Positions 1 to 10,800 of a DNA stretch of 50,704 nucleotides are shown here, piece by piece (positions within the stretch are counted from its first letter, which is position 1; each line of letters opens with the position of its first letter). A program made the position numbers and the translations under genes. The notes beneath the pieces are model-generated. The model was not told the DNA's origin. It ran no database searches and worked only from the letters and a program-made list of their open reading frames with translations. Origin of the DNA: Io17-Chloro-G2 sp034420695 (GTDB lineage Bacteria > Chloroflexota > Dehalococcoidia > Lucifugimonadales > UBA3495); contig DAOULB010000007.1 in assembly GCA_034420695.1 (NCBI GenBank), positions 1 through 50,704 on the forward strand. The letters run 5' to 3'.

Positions 1-40
1 GATTACCAGGCAGCCCAGCAGTACCGTCTAAAGCAGAGTC

Positions 41-358
41 GGCTGATTAGCGGTCCCAGCCCTCGGACCCAGCGGCCCATTTGCCGCCCGAGATGACTTT
101 TTCAACACCCCCCGGAACGTCAATCCCCAAGCCTTGATCTCCCTACCATGACAGCACCCAGTCCAGCCACGATTCGATCTCACTTACGAATCCGTGGTTG
201 CTCCGCCTCTGTTGAGTGATTTCCCGCTCGATTTCTCCAGTAGTTACCACGCTCATGTACAGGTCTGGCGGTCGTTGGCTCCCGGTCCAAGGAGCTGCCT
301 CCGGGTTCCGCTCTCCACAGTGGGGAGCGGAAAGCACGTTGGTGACCGGAAGGAACAT
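41..358 (-). pseudogene. Decayed VapC-type PIN-domain toxin
   Basis: Starting at the ATG at 358 the frame reads like the N-terminal half of a VapC PIN ribonuclease: it has the TNVLS motif, a GERNP segment, SVVT.GEIERxI and ESWLDWVLS. VapC toxins are usually about 130-140 residues and cleave RNA with a cluster of acidic residues. Here the first catalytic Asp, in the expected LDTNVLS, is Val (codon GTC, one base from GAC), and the frame stops at TAG after residue 71. In-frame sequence beyond the stop still looks like the family (GDQGLGIDVP), and a second remnant resembling the W/MGR segment lies in another frame near 41-80, so there is a nonsense mutation and probably a frameshift. It sits directly after the antitoxin gene in the usual order. 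The family call rests on motif memory; the loss of function is clear if the call is right. Confidence 0.6.
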
Positions 359-612
359 TGCAGGCCTAGTGGCCTGGACGTCAGGGGCAGGCGCTCAAAT
401 TCCTGGGCGTCTAGGGGAATTTGGAAGAGGAACTGCCCTAGGGTAGGAGCGCTGGCTTTCTCCAAACGGTTCAAACGGTCGTATTCTTCCACCGAAAGCA
501 CGACCACCGCGGGCGCTCCTCGCCGGGTTACCCGCTGTGGCGCCCCCGCCAAAGCCGCTTCGACTAGCGCACTGAACTTGTTCCTGGCATCCTGCAGCGG
601 CCACTCACCCAT
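253..612 (-). CDS. Phd/YefM (VapB-type) antitoxin, stop codon lost
   Basis: Residues 1-84 match a Phd/YefM antitoxin: WPLQDARNKFSALVEAAL, then a QRVTRRG.PAVVVLS strand and EEYDRL helix, which form the DNA-binding fold, then the toxin-binding tail FLFQIPLDAQEFERLPL. Such proteins neutralise the partner toxin and repress the operon. The family normally ends near residue 80-85. Here codon 85 is CAA at 360-358, overlapping the toxin ATG as CAATG, exactly where a TAATG stop/start overlap would be expected. The frame therefore runs on for 34 more residues inside the toxin gene. The extra tail is low-quality sequence. The DNA-binding part may still function, but no intact toxin remains here. Start ATG at 612. 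Confidence 0.65.
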   Translation of the reverse strand: MGEWPLQDARNKFSALVEAALAGAPQRVTRRGAPAVVVLSVEEYDRLNRLEKASAPTLGQFLFQIPLDAQEFERLPLTSRPLGLQCSFRSPTCFPLPTVESGTRRQLLGPGANDRQTCT

Positions 613-998
613 AGCATTCTCTTGCTGGATGAACTGGCTGGATTTTGTTGAATACAGGCCAGGACTTCTAGGGAACCTCTGAATGAGCCTTACAGCAGCG
701 GCGAACAGTTGCTATTCACCCTCATCCCAACCTTTTCCCATCAAGAGAGAAGGGGCTTCAACTGTGCTTATTCAGACACTTCCTTTAGGAAGCGTCTTCC
801 CAGCGGGAAATCTCGGACAAATGCGGCGAGCTATCGGAAGCGTCAAAACTTGGGCGTGAACCTTTAGAATCGTCTCACTGTCTCCAAAGCACCACGGCAA
901 TGGACTGGTTACTGCTGCACCGTCGCTAGTCGGTTCGGAGAGGCATGGCGAGGTTCGACGGTCAACTCCTGGGGCGGTCTCGCCTGCCCGGGCCGGGG
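613..998. other. Intergenic, no gene seen
   Basis: About 390 bases between the toxin-antitoxin remnant and the end of the surface operon. I see no convincing reading frame, tRNA or strong terminator. Only short inverted repeats of the TTCC/GGAA type occur. Confidence 0.5.
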
Positions 999-1817
999 CT
1001 ATGAGTTCCTCCTCCGCCGGTACACCAGCAACCCAGTCACGATTGCCGCTATCACCGCCAAGACGCCAATCCCTATGAAAGGCCAGGGATTTCCCTGGGA
1101 CTCTTCCTCAACCGCTGGTTGCCCTGCCGGGGCAAAGGACGTCGGAGTTGGGTCAGCGGTTGCCGCCGGAACTGGGGTTGAAACGGCTGTGGGCGGAGTT
1201 GGAGTCGGGACTGGCGTAGGTGTGGGAACCTGCGTTGGAGCCGCGGTCGGCTGCGGAGTAAAAGTGGGTGTGGGCGACGAAACTGGCGTAGCAGTTGGAG
1301 CCGGGATCAGAGTAGGAGAAGGAGGTGGGGTCGGAGTAGGAGTCGGGGGTAAACCCACTCGCAATGACTGGCTACCGCCCACAGCCTGCTGGGTCTTGTT
1401 TTGGTCCTCCAGTATCCCGGCGAAACTGTAGGAGCCCTCGTATTGGGGGGCGGCCACCCTGTAGGTGATGCTGTCTTCTCCCAGCAATATGAAGCTGACC
1501 GTTTGCCCGGAAACGGTGACTGCAGAGGCGGGCATGTCGGTTCCGGCAAACCTGAACCCGGTGGGCAGGGTCTCTATGATCTGGCCAAGAGAGCCATAGC
1601 CGGAGGCAGTAACCGTAACATCTGCGAAGCCGCCGGGAGCTGCCCAGTCCGGCGAGAACTGCCGTTGTGCGCCAGGCGGCTGTGCCCCCGCTGGTGCCGA
1701 AATCTCCGGCCCCGCCAGTGCAATCGTTCCTGCCAAGAGGAGGAGCAACCCCAAGACCCGCGCCGGACGCCGGGTCATCAGCCCCCCGTCCTTCCTTCTA
1801 CCGTAGCGGCAAATCAT
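999..1817 (-). CDS. Secreted Ig-like protein with Thr/Pro stalk and C-terminal membrane anchor
   Basis: This 272-residue protein has an N-terminal signal peptide (VLGLLLLLAGTIALAG, about residues 21-36). A beta-rich domain follows at about 48-155, with PGGFADVTVTA, ETLPTGF and SYSFAGILED elements, a pattern I associate with repeat domains of Chloroflexota surface proteins. A long Thr/Pro-rich stalk with many TPTP units spans about 156-232. One transmembrane helix (FIGIGVLAVIAAIVTGLLVY) and a basic RRRRN tail end the protein, so it should sit in the membrane with the beta domain outside. The ATG at 1817 overlaps the stop of the giant protease gene as ATGA, which favours translational coupling. 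An internal ATG at 1778 has a purine-rich stretch ahead of it and is an alternative start. Function unknown; an accessory or anchor role for the upstream protease is inference. Confidence 0.75.
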   Translation of the reverse strand: MICRYGRRKDGGLMTRRPARVLGLLLLLAGTIALAGPEISAPAGAQPPGAQRQFSPDWAAPGGFADVTVTASGYGSLGQIIETLPTGFRFAGTDMPASAVTVSGQTVSFILLGEDSITYRVAAPQYEGSYSFAGILEDQNKTQQAVGGSQSLRVGLPPTPTPTPPPSPTLIPAPTATPVSSPTPTFTPQPTAAPTQVPTPTPVPTPTPPTAVSTPVPAATADPTPTSFAPAGQPAVEEESQGNPWPFIGIGVLAVIAAIVTGLLVYRRRRNS

Positions 1818-4800
1818 CTGGAGAAGTAAAGGCCGGCCACTTCGAGGGCCCTCTCCAAGCTGATGGTGTTTCCGAAATAGTCCCTGGCTGCCGCGTGGGC
1901 TTCACTGAGACCTATGGCGAAATCTCCGTTGGTATCGTATTCGGGCGCCAGTGTCCCGTGGAATGCGGCCGGGAACATATCTACGAATACTTGGACCCAC
2001 AGCGGCGAAATGCTGAATCCGGTCCCCTCGATTTGCAGAAGAGCCCTGTGCCGCCCCACCTGCAACTGCGAAGCATCCACCGACACGTTGACCACCAGCC
2101 GGTCCTTCGGTCCAGTCGAAGCCCCCGAATCTGGGTTGACCGATACCCACGGACTGCCGCTGGACGCCTTGAATGTCATGCTCCCTGTCGAAGGGCTCCA
2201 TAACTGCAGCAGCCCTGGCGGTGGACTCTCCTGCCCCACAAACGCTTTGAAAGTAAGGGTGCGTGTTGATACCTCCGGCTGCGGCAGCACCGCAAGCGTG
2301 GGTGAACCTCCGCCCCCGCGGTACCGGCGCGGCCTCTGCCCTTCGGGCGGCTCCACCACGGGCGGCTCAACGACGGGTGGCGGGGCCGGTTCGCCCGGTG
2401 TTTCCACCCGGGTTCTAGACCAGGGGCCCTCCTCGCCGTCGGCGGTCACCGCCCGGACTTGGATATCGTACTCCACTCCATCGGTAAGCCCGGTGATGGT
2501 GTGGCTTATGGTTTCCGCAGCAGCGTCCTCCGGTGAGCTGACTCGCTCCATCGTCCAGTTCGCATCGTTGTCCTTGCCCGATGCGTCGCTCCTTATATAG
2601 CGGACTTCGAAGTGGCCGATGATGCCGTCCGGGTCGCTTGGGACGGACCAGCTTATGGTCAGGGAGCCGCTCTCCTTAGTCACCGACAGGACCTGCGGAG
2701 CGTCGGGGCAGAATGGCAAGCCCAGGACGACGAAATCGTTTGCCGTGGTAAACGCCAGGGTTAGCAGCTCTGCGGGAATGCATCCTGTCAGGTTGTTGTT
2801 GGCCATGTACAGTTGGGTCAACTGGGTCAGCTCGGATAACCAGGCCGGTACTGACCCGCTGAAACTGTTACCTCTCAGGACAAGCTCCTGTAACTGGGTA
2901 AGCCCGCGAGTCCAGTCCGGGATCCCGCCGGTCAATTGGTTCTCAAAGAGCCACAAGGATTCCAAGGAATTCAGGTTGCCAAGTTCCTCCGGAGGCTCTC
3001 CGCTCAGGCCATTGTAGGACAGCAGGAGGGTCTTGAGGTTGACCAAGTTGCCCAACTCCCCGGGAATCTCACCGGTCAATTCGTTGTGGTGCAGGTCCAG
3101 CTCTTCCAGGTTTTCAAGGTCGCCCAGTTGGGCTGGAATTGGCCCGGTCAAGCCGTTGTCTCCCAGACCAAGTTCTTCCAGTCCGGTCAGGTTGCCCAAT
3201 TCCGCAGGTATGGGACCGCTCAATTGGTTCAAGGTCAGGATCAAGGTCTCCAGCGATGTGAGGGCCCCCAGTTCCAATGGGATCGCCCCCGTCAACCCGT
3301 TGTCGCCCAAGTCGAGTGCAGTCAGTTCTACGAGGCCTCCCAGTGAGTCGGGGATGGGACCGCTTAAGTCGTTGCTCTCCAGTCGCATGACCTCCAGGCT
3401 GGTGAGATCGCCCAGTTCCGCAGGAATCGGACCGGTTAGGCCATTGTCGCTAAGATGCAATTCTTCCAAGCCAGCAAGATTGCCCAACTGGCTTGGAATG
3501 CCGCCGCTCAACCTGCCGTCCGACAGGTCCAGATGGGTCAAGGTAGCAAGACTGCCCAACTCCGGCGGAATCATTCCGGTGAGGTTATTTTCACTCAGCA
3601 GCAACTGCTTCAAGGGCGGACGCGAGTTCGAGCCTCCGGCCAGTTTGCTCGAAATCTGACCGCTCAGTTGGTTGCCCGACAGGTCCAGTAGCTCGAGATT
3701 CGCCAAAGAGCCGAGTTCCGAAGGGATCTCTCCCGTCAACTCGTTGCCGCCCAAGTCAATCTTCTCGAGCCCGGACAGGGAGGGGAGCCACTCGGGCAGG
3801 GCCCCGGTCAGGCCATTGTCCGACAGGTCCAGTTCCGTCAGATCTGTCAGGTTGCCTAATGTGGAAGGGATTGTTCCGGTTAGCTCGTTGCCGCCCAGGC
3901 GCAGCACATTCACGTTTTCCATCACTACCAAGTTTGAATGTGCCGGAAGTGCAGCCCCCCACGACCCTGGTATGACGCCGGTCAATTTGTTCCCCGACAA
4001 GTCAAGAATCCTGGGCCCGGCCTGGCCATCGAAGGCAGGTATTCCGCCCGTCAGCCCGTTTTGTGAGAGGTCCACCGTACCTGATGCGGCCACAGATGGG
4101 ATGCTGCCCCCCAGCCGGTTCTGCGAAATGTTGAAGTCAATCAAGTTAGGAAGGCGGCTGAAGGTTCCGGGGATTCTTCCCTCCAACTGGTTGCCCGAAA
4201 GGTTTAGGGTCTCCAGTGCCGTGATGTTCCCAAAGGATGACGGAATCGTTCTGGTTAACCGGTTTTCTGAGAGGTCCAGCACCTTCAGGTTGATGAGCCC
4301 GCCCAAATTAGTTGGAATCCTCCCGGTGAAGAGGTTCTCCGACAGGTCCAGAGATTCCAGGTTGGGCAGCCTGACCAGCCAGGAGGGGACCGCACCCGAC
4401 AATTGGTTCCCAGACAGGTTAAGGTCGGCCAAGGCGGCCAGGTTTCTCAATTGTGGCGGGATCGGCCCACTGAACTCGTTGCCCGAAAGGTCCAATGCCG
4501 CCAGCCCGTCCAGCCGTCCCAGCAAGGATGGTATCGGCATCGAAATCATTTCCCCGGAGAGGTCCAGTCCTGTCACCCGCTGCGGAGTGCCTCCAAGGGT
4601 GACCCCTTGCCATGACTCCAAGGGACCCTGCGTGGACCACCCCGCAGCCGTGTTGTCAGGTAGGGTCGCCTTCAGGGCCAGCAGCACCCCGCAATCGGAT
4701 ACCAGACCGGGATTATTGGTTGGGTCCGCTACCGCCTGCCCAGTGCCGCAACCCTCGGCTTCCGGGATCCCCGTTACCAATGATGACCAAGCGCTGTACT

Positions 4801-7800
4801 GTGCGCCGTTGAACGCCCTTATCTGCACGTCGTATTCGACGCCGCCTATTAACCCCTCAATAGTTGCTGATAGGTCACCTTCACCCCTCTCCCAAGCCCC
4901 GGCAACCGTGGACCAATATGCGTGGCTCCTCGGCGACGCCCCGCTTTCGATGTAGCGTAGGTCATAAGCGATAATGTCGAAACCGCCATCGCTGGCTGGT
5001 GCGTTCCAAGAGACCGTCAGCGCCGATGTCCCCGGGGTTACTGTGCTGGCGTCGATGATCGGAACTCCCGGACCGCCGGCCCGGCGGAAACTGATTTGGT
5101 AAGTGAGCGTGGCCTTGGAGTCCACCGATGTGACCACAACCCTTACCGTTGAACTGGAAGTCCCCAAGTCAAGCTGTTGCCCTGCTTCATCAGCGTCGGC
5201 GTCGGGAATTGCTACGCCGTCGTCGTCCAGGAACTCAAATGAAACGCCGGTTTCCCCATCGGGAACGATGGTAACCCTGGAAGGTCCGGCAATGGCCTCG
5301 TAGTCAGTGGTGCTGGCATCAAACTCCGGGTCCAACGTTGCCCCTTGTATCTCCAGCCCCTTCAATAATACGTCGCAGTAGGCCAAACCCAGGTTGTCCA
5401 AGTCGTTGCTGGCTGTCCCGCGAAGCACCCCGGGTACACAGCCGGTCAACTGGTTATTCGCTAGGTACAGCTCCTCCAAGCCGTCCAGGTTTCCCTGCCA
5501 GTCGGGAAAGTCTCCAGTCAACCGGTTGTCATTCAGGTATAGCGCCCTTAATGAACCCAGTTGGCCCAAACCGGCGGGAATGGCTTCCGACAGGCTATTC
5601 CTGCTGAGGTCCAGTCGTTCCAGGCTGGAGAGCGCGGCCCAGCTCCCAGGCAAGGCTCCGGATAGCTCGTTACCGGACAAGTCCAGTTCCACCAGCCCGG
5701 GCCAGTTCTCCAGTTCCCCGGGTACGGACCCGGACAGCATGTTGAGTGACAGGTCCAGGAATTGCAGGCTGGGCGTCGCCTCAGCGGGAGCAGGCAAATC
5801 CCCGGTCAGGGCATTTTCACCCAAGTCCACCCTCTCCAGGCTGGAAAGGACTATTAGCTCCTGGGGTATGGGACCGCTCAGGCCGTTTCCGCCCAAGTGC
5901 AGTTCTCTCAATCGGTTCAGGCCTCTCAGTTCCGTTGGAATCCCCCCGGATATTCCGTTGCTGGACAGGTCCAGGACCTCCAGGGAGCCAATGCCGCCCA
6001 ACCCGGCTGGGATAGCGCCGCTCAATGAATTACCGGCAAGCCTCAATTCCCGCAAGCTCGCCAGGGACGCCAGCTCAGCAGGAATTCCGCCATCAAGCCC
6101 ATTGTCCGACAAGTCCAGCACTTCCAATGCCCCGGCGTTCCCCAACGCCGCAGGTATGTCTCCCGACAGAGAGTTGTCGTTTAACCGCAACTCCCGGAGG
6201 CTGGCGAGACCCCCCAACTCGGGTGGAATTACCCCGGTCAGTTGGTTGCCGGAAAGGTCCAGCGCTTCCAGTGCCGACAGTGCCCCCAGCGTAGCCGGTA
6301 TCTCTCCGTTCAGGCCCATTCCCGGCAGGACCAAGTGTGTAACCCTGGCCCCTGCGCTCCCTTCGTTCACGCCATCCCACTCAAGGAAGCTCAGGCTCGC
6401 CGACCAGTTGAGCCGGGTAGTCCCCTCCAAGGCATCCCTCAGCGCCAGCAAAGCGTCGCAATCGGCCACCAGGTCCGGACTTCCCGCCGGATTGTCGATG
6501 GCCGTACCCGTAGTACAGGTTGCTGTTGACCTGACCGGCACCCCGGCGGTTGTATCCGACCAAGCCCCGTGGCCCTCCGCATTGGCCGCCCGTAACTGGA
6601 CGTCGTACTCCGTGCCTCCAGCCAGTCTGGTAATTTCGTACTCCAAGCTGTCCCCGCCGGCAGCCCATACGTCACTTACCACGGTCCAGTTGTTCTCATC
6701 CGTTTCATCTTCCGAGGTTGGTATGTACCGCAAGTCATAGGATACGATGCTGCCCCGCCTCACCTCCGGCTCCTCCCAGGTCACCGTCAAGGATTCCTCC
6801 CCGGGGACTAGGGTTAGTATCCTCGGAGCAGCCGGGGTCGGAGCGTGTCCGTAAACCGTGATTTCCCAGGACACCAGGGTCCCCGACACCTGATTGTCAA
6901 CCATGTCGGCGATTCTCAGCGTCCACGCCCCATTGGGGTTCTCCCCCAAATGCTTGGCCGATCCGAGACGTATCTGCCCCGTCAGGGAGACCGGTGAATC
7001 CGCTTCGTAGTAGCCGACCAATTGCGAGGTAGCTCCCGTCGGGGAGACCAAATCGATTGCCATATCCCGGAAGGAAGGATGGTTGAAGTGGGCTTTCACC
7101 TCTATAAACTCGGCGAAGCTGATATCGCTGTCCATGGTCAGGCCGGTCTCAACTGTCCCGGAATTCGGCAAATTCAGGTTGAGGCTCTCCGATGACTTCA
7201 CTGTTAAAGTCCTGAACGGCGGGACTATCTCCCAGTCCCAGGCCAAGTCCACCGCAGCCTTGGCATCCACCACTCCGAACCCGTAGGAGTGATTGAAGGT
7301 GTAAACGTCATGGCTGGAGTCAGTACCGTATTTCCGCGCCCCATCCTCCCAGCCTTCGTGATCCGGGTCGTTCTTTCTCGCCGAAGCCGCCAGAATCAGC
7401 TTGAGGTCACGCCAAGTCAGGTCGCCGTTTACCTGCCGCAGCAACGCGGCCACGCCTGACACAATGGGCGCTGAGAACGAAGTGCCGTGAGCCTCGTCCC
7501 GGTAGCGGTCCGAGTTGTCTGTCGTGACCAACCCGCGGTACCCGTCCCGGGTGCCTCCACCCGGAGCGCAGACCCACAGGGAGGCGCCCACTTCGGAAAA
7601 GTTGCTCTTTCTGCCCCGGTCGTTCACCGAGCATGCCGATGTGACGGCGTAGAAATTGGCATGTTCGTCCAAGTTGGCGTCGTCTCCGTCGCGACCGCCG
7701 TTTCCTGCCGCGAAAACGTAGAAAGTCCCCTTGCCCCCAAAACCTTCCCGGGTCCCCTTCTTCACCGCTTCCTCCCAGAACATGTCGGCGAATCCCAAGC

Positions 7801-10800
7801 CCGGTCCGTCCCTCGGTCCCCAACTGTTGTTGGAAACCGCAGCTACCTCCCGGCTGCGGGTCATGGAGTCGGCATGGGAGTAGTCCGACTGGCCTGCAAG
7901 AAAATTGTGCCCGAAAACCGTGGCCCTGGGAGCTACTCCCCTCACCCCTATGCCGTTGTCTCTGGCCGCTAAGACTCCCGTCACCAGCGTGCCGTGATGT
8001 TCGAATTGCTGATAGATGTCTCCATGCCCCGTGTAGTCATAGTTGAGGCTCGGGTCCGCGTTGGGCGACAGGTCCTCGTGGCCGTGGTCCATCCCGTCGT
8101 CCACCACCACCACCCACACGCCCTGCCCTGTAATGCCCTCTTCCCAAACGGGCTCAATGTTGATGTCCTCCCCTTCCTGGAGTTCTTCACGGTTCTTCAG
8201 GTGCCACTGGCAGGCGTACAAGGGGTCGCCAAACAACCTCTCCCTCGTCACCTCATCTGTCAGCTCCGCGGTCTCGGCCGAACATTCCCGGAACACTCCG
8301 GAGAGCCTGGCGTCGGGAAGAAGGATGATTGAATATGGGACCGGTGCGCCACCGGATGAAAGCTTGACGTAATAAGTGCCCGCAGGAAGATTATCCCTGA
8401 CGAAGAAGCCGTGATTTGTGGGGTACACATTTACGTCGATTTCATTCCCGCTGCCGTCTGTTATCTCTCCTGTAATCCTGCCGATGTAGGCGCCGGCCGC
8501 GTGCATCCGGAAATTCGTGTCGTCGGAAAAGGTAAAGCGGAAAAAGTCGGTTTCGCCTGGGGATTGAATGGTCCCCACGGTGGGGACGCCCTGCTCCAAG
8601 GGTGTCGCGCTCCCGATGCTGTCGCCCGGTTCCACTACGTTATGAAGATGTACCGAGTAGCTTCCGGTGCCGGTCCCGTAGCTGCTTACGCCAATGTAGT
8701 ACGTCCCGGCGTCCAGGGTTTCCCGAATGCTGAAAGACCTGGTCATCCCCAGGATGCCACCGTCGTCGTTCGAAGCAATTGGCCGGAACTCGCTGTCGTA
8801 CAAGGCCCCGTAGGAGTCCACAGATCCCACGGCGTAAATCCAGACCGGGCCCCTGTTTGAGATGGCGAATCGGTAGATGCCTTGGTCGTGCCCTGTGGAG
8901 ATACGCCCGACCTGGTGCAGTCCGGGAAGGGAGCCGAAGACCCGTAACGGCGTCACCGGCTCGGCGAACAAGGAATAGCTGCCGGTTTCGTTATTGTCAT
9001 AGCCTTGGACGCGGACGTAATAGGTCCCCGGTGCCAGGGAGGTTCGGATCAGGAAATTGAACCCGTCCCCGCTGTCGTCGTCGCTATTCAGCTCCGTCAC
9101 GCCGTCGCTGGCCAAGAGCGTGGCCTTGGTGTCGGTATTTCCCGTGGAGTAAAAGACCACCTCCGTCCTGCTGGCCTGGCTGGGGTCTGTGTCGGCAGGC
9201 GCCAACTCCAGCTTGAACAAGTCGGTGTCTCCTTCCGGTTCGATGGCCGCCGTCACTGGGGTGCTCAATTCCAGGGTTCCCGCAGACGCTGCGGCTGACC
9301 CCGGGTCTTCCGCAGTTTCGACAACCAACCTGTAGGGGCCGGTCTCTCGGTCAAAGCCTCTTACTGAAACGTAATAAGTGTCTGCCGCCAGGCTCTGCTC
9401 GATAAGAAAGGCGTTGTGTCCCGCTGGTGACAGGCGCCCGTCATCATTCCGGGCTAGAGTGTTCCCGCTGCCGTCCTGCAGCTCTCCAACGGTGTCGGTG
9501 CTCCCAACCGTGTATATACTGGCAACTGTGGGGGTGCTCAGCGAGAAGGAGAAGTAGTCAGTGTCGCCCGCCTTGGAAATAAACCCCATGGCTGAAGAAT
9601 TGGGAGTCACCACGGTGGCGCTCCCCCGGGAACCGCTTTGGTCCGCCACCTCCTCCACGTGGAGTCTGTATGGCCCGGTGCTCTCCCCGGACCGCCCCAC
9701 GTATCCTGTTACGGCAATGTAATAGACCTCCGGCTCCAGCGCTCTGGCAATGCGGAAGTTGAAGCTGCCATCCTCGTACCTGGTATCGTCGTTGTAGTCA
9801 ACCTCGTCTCCGTCCGCGTCCAGCAGCGTCCCAATCGTGTCCACGTCCCCGGCGGAGTACAGTACCACGTTCGTTTCGCCGATTCTGGAAGATAAGTCCA
9901 ACTTGAAAACGTCCTGGTCCTCCCCGGGAGCGATAATCCCATCTTCAAGGCTGCCCAAAATCACAACCCCGGGCCCTTCAGAAATCTCCCCCACTTGGTC
10001 CGTTCCAGTCATCGACTGCACTTGGTAATTGCCGGTGGCGGAAACCCCCTCAGCGTCTGCGGCCCCGATGACGGCTAGGTAATAGGTCCCTTCCTCCAGG
10101 TTGGCTCCAAGGTAGAAGTTGCTCTCATCCGCCAGTGCTCCGTCGTCGTTGATAGTGAGGAAGAATGGGGCCGTCCCGGATATCCCGGCGCTCAAGAAAA
10201 GGAATCCCACCGTATCGGTGTCCCCTGTGGAATAAAGCCATACGTCCTGCGAGACTTCGTTCAAGGCAAACTGGAAAACGTCGATTTCACCCGGTGTCAA
10301 CGTGCCGTCAGAGGAAGTTCCCGGAGTCAAGACCGGCGCCACCGTCAGGTCCAGGGAACGCAGCATGTAGTCGCCCGTGGTGCCGTCCTCTGGCCCGGTC
10401 ACGGCAACGAAATAGGTACCTGGTTCAAGGTTGGCTGAGATATAAAAGTTGTCTCCGGAGGCAATGATGCTGTCATCATTGGAGGCTATCGGAACAGCCG
10501 TGGCGATGTCACTGCTGGAATCGTCGAAGAGGTAGCCGGCCGTGTTCGTGTCCCCGGTGGTGTACAGCCAAACGTCTTTGGAAGCATCCGTCACGGTGAA
10601 TGCAAACACATCCACGTCCCCCGGCGCCTCCAGGCTGCCGGCTGCTTCCGCCCCCAGGGTCAGGCTGGTTGCGGTGTTATCCAGAACGTTGGAATGGTCG
10701 TCCGCCGGGGCCTGGGCCGTGGCCCTGCTCCCGTCCGCCATCAAGTGGATGCATAAGAGCAGCACGACCCCCAGCAGCAGTAGCCTTCCGTAGGGAAGTC

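Noticed and set aside
1190..1350. Short tandem G/T-rich repeat on the plus strand
   Set aside because: It is the codon-level copy of the Thr/Pro stalk on the minus strand, not an independent element.
2726..4600. Regular repeats that could be mistaken for a CRISPR array
   Set aside because: The 72-bp period is in frame and codes a clear LRR consensus; there are no constant repeats with unique spacers.
3672..4955. Long open frame antisense to the LRR array (427 codons), and a similar one at 5394-6740
   Set aside because: They follow the 72-bp repeat and its codon bias, have low-complexity Ser/Pro/Arg-rich products and no recognisable domain; the sense frame is certain.
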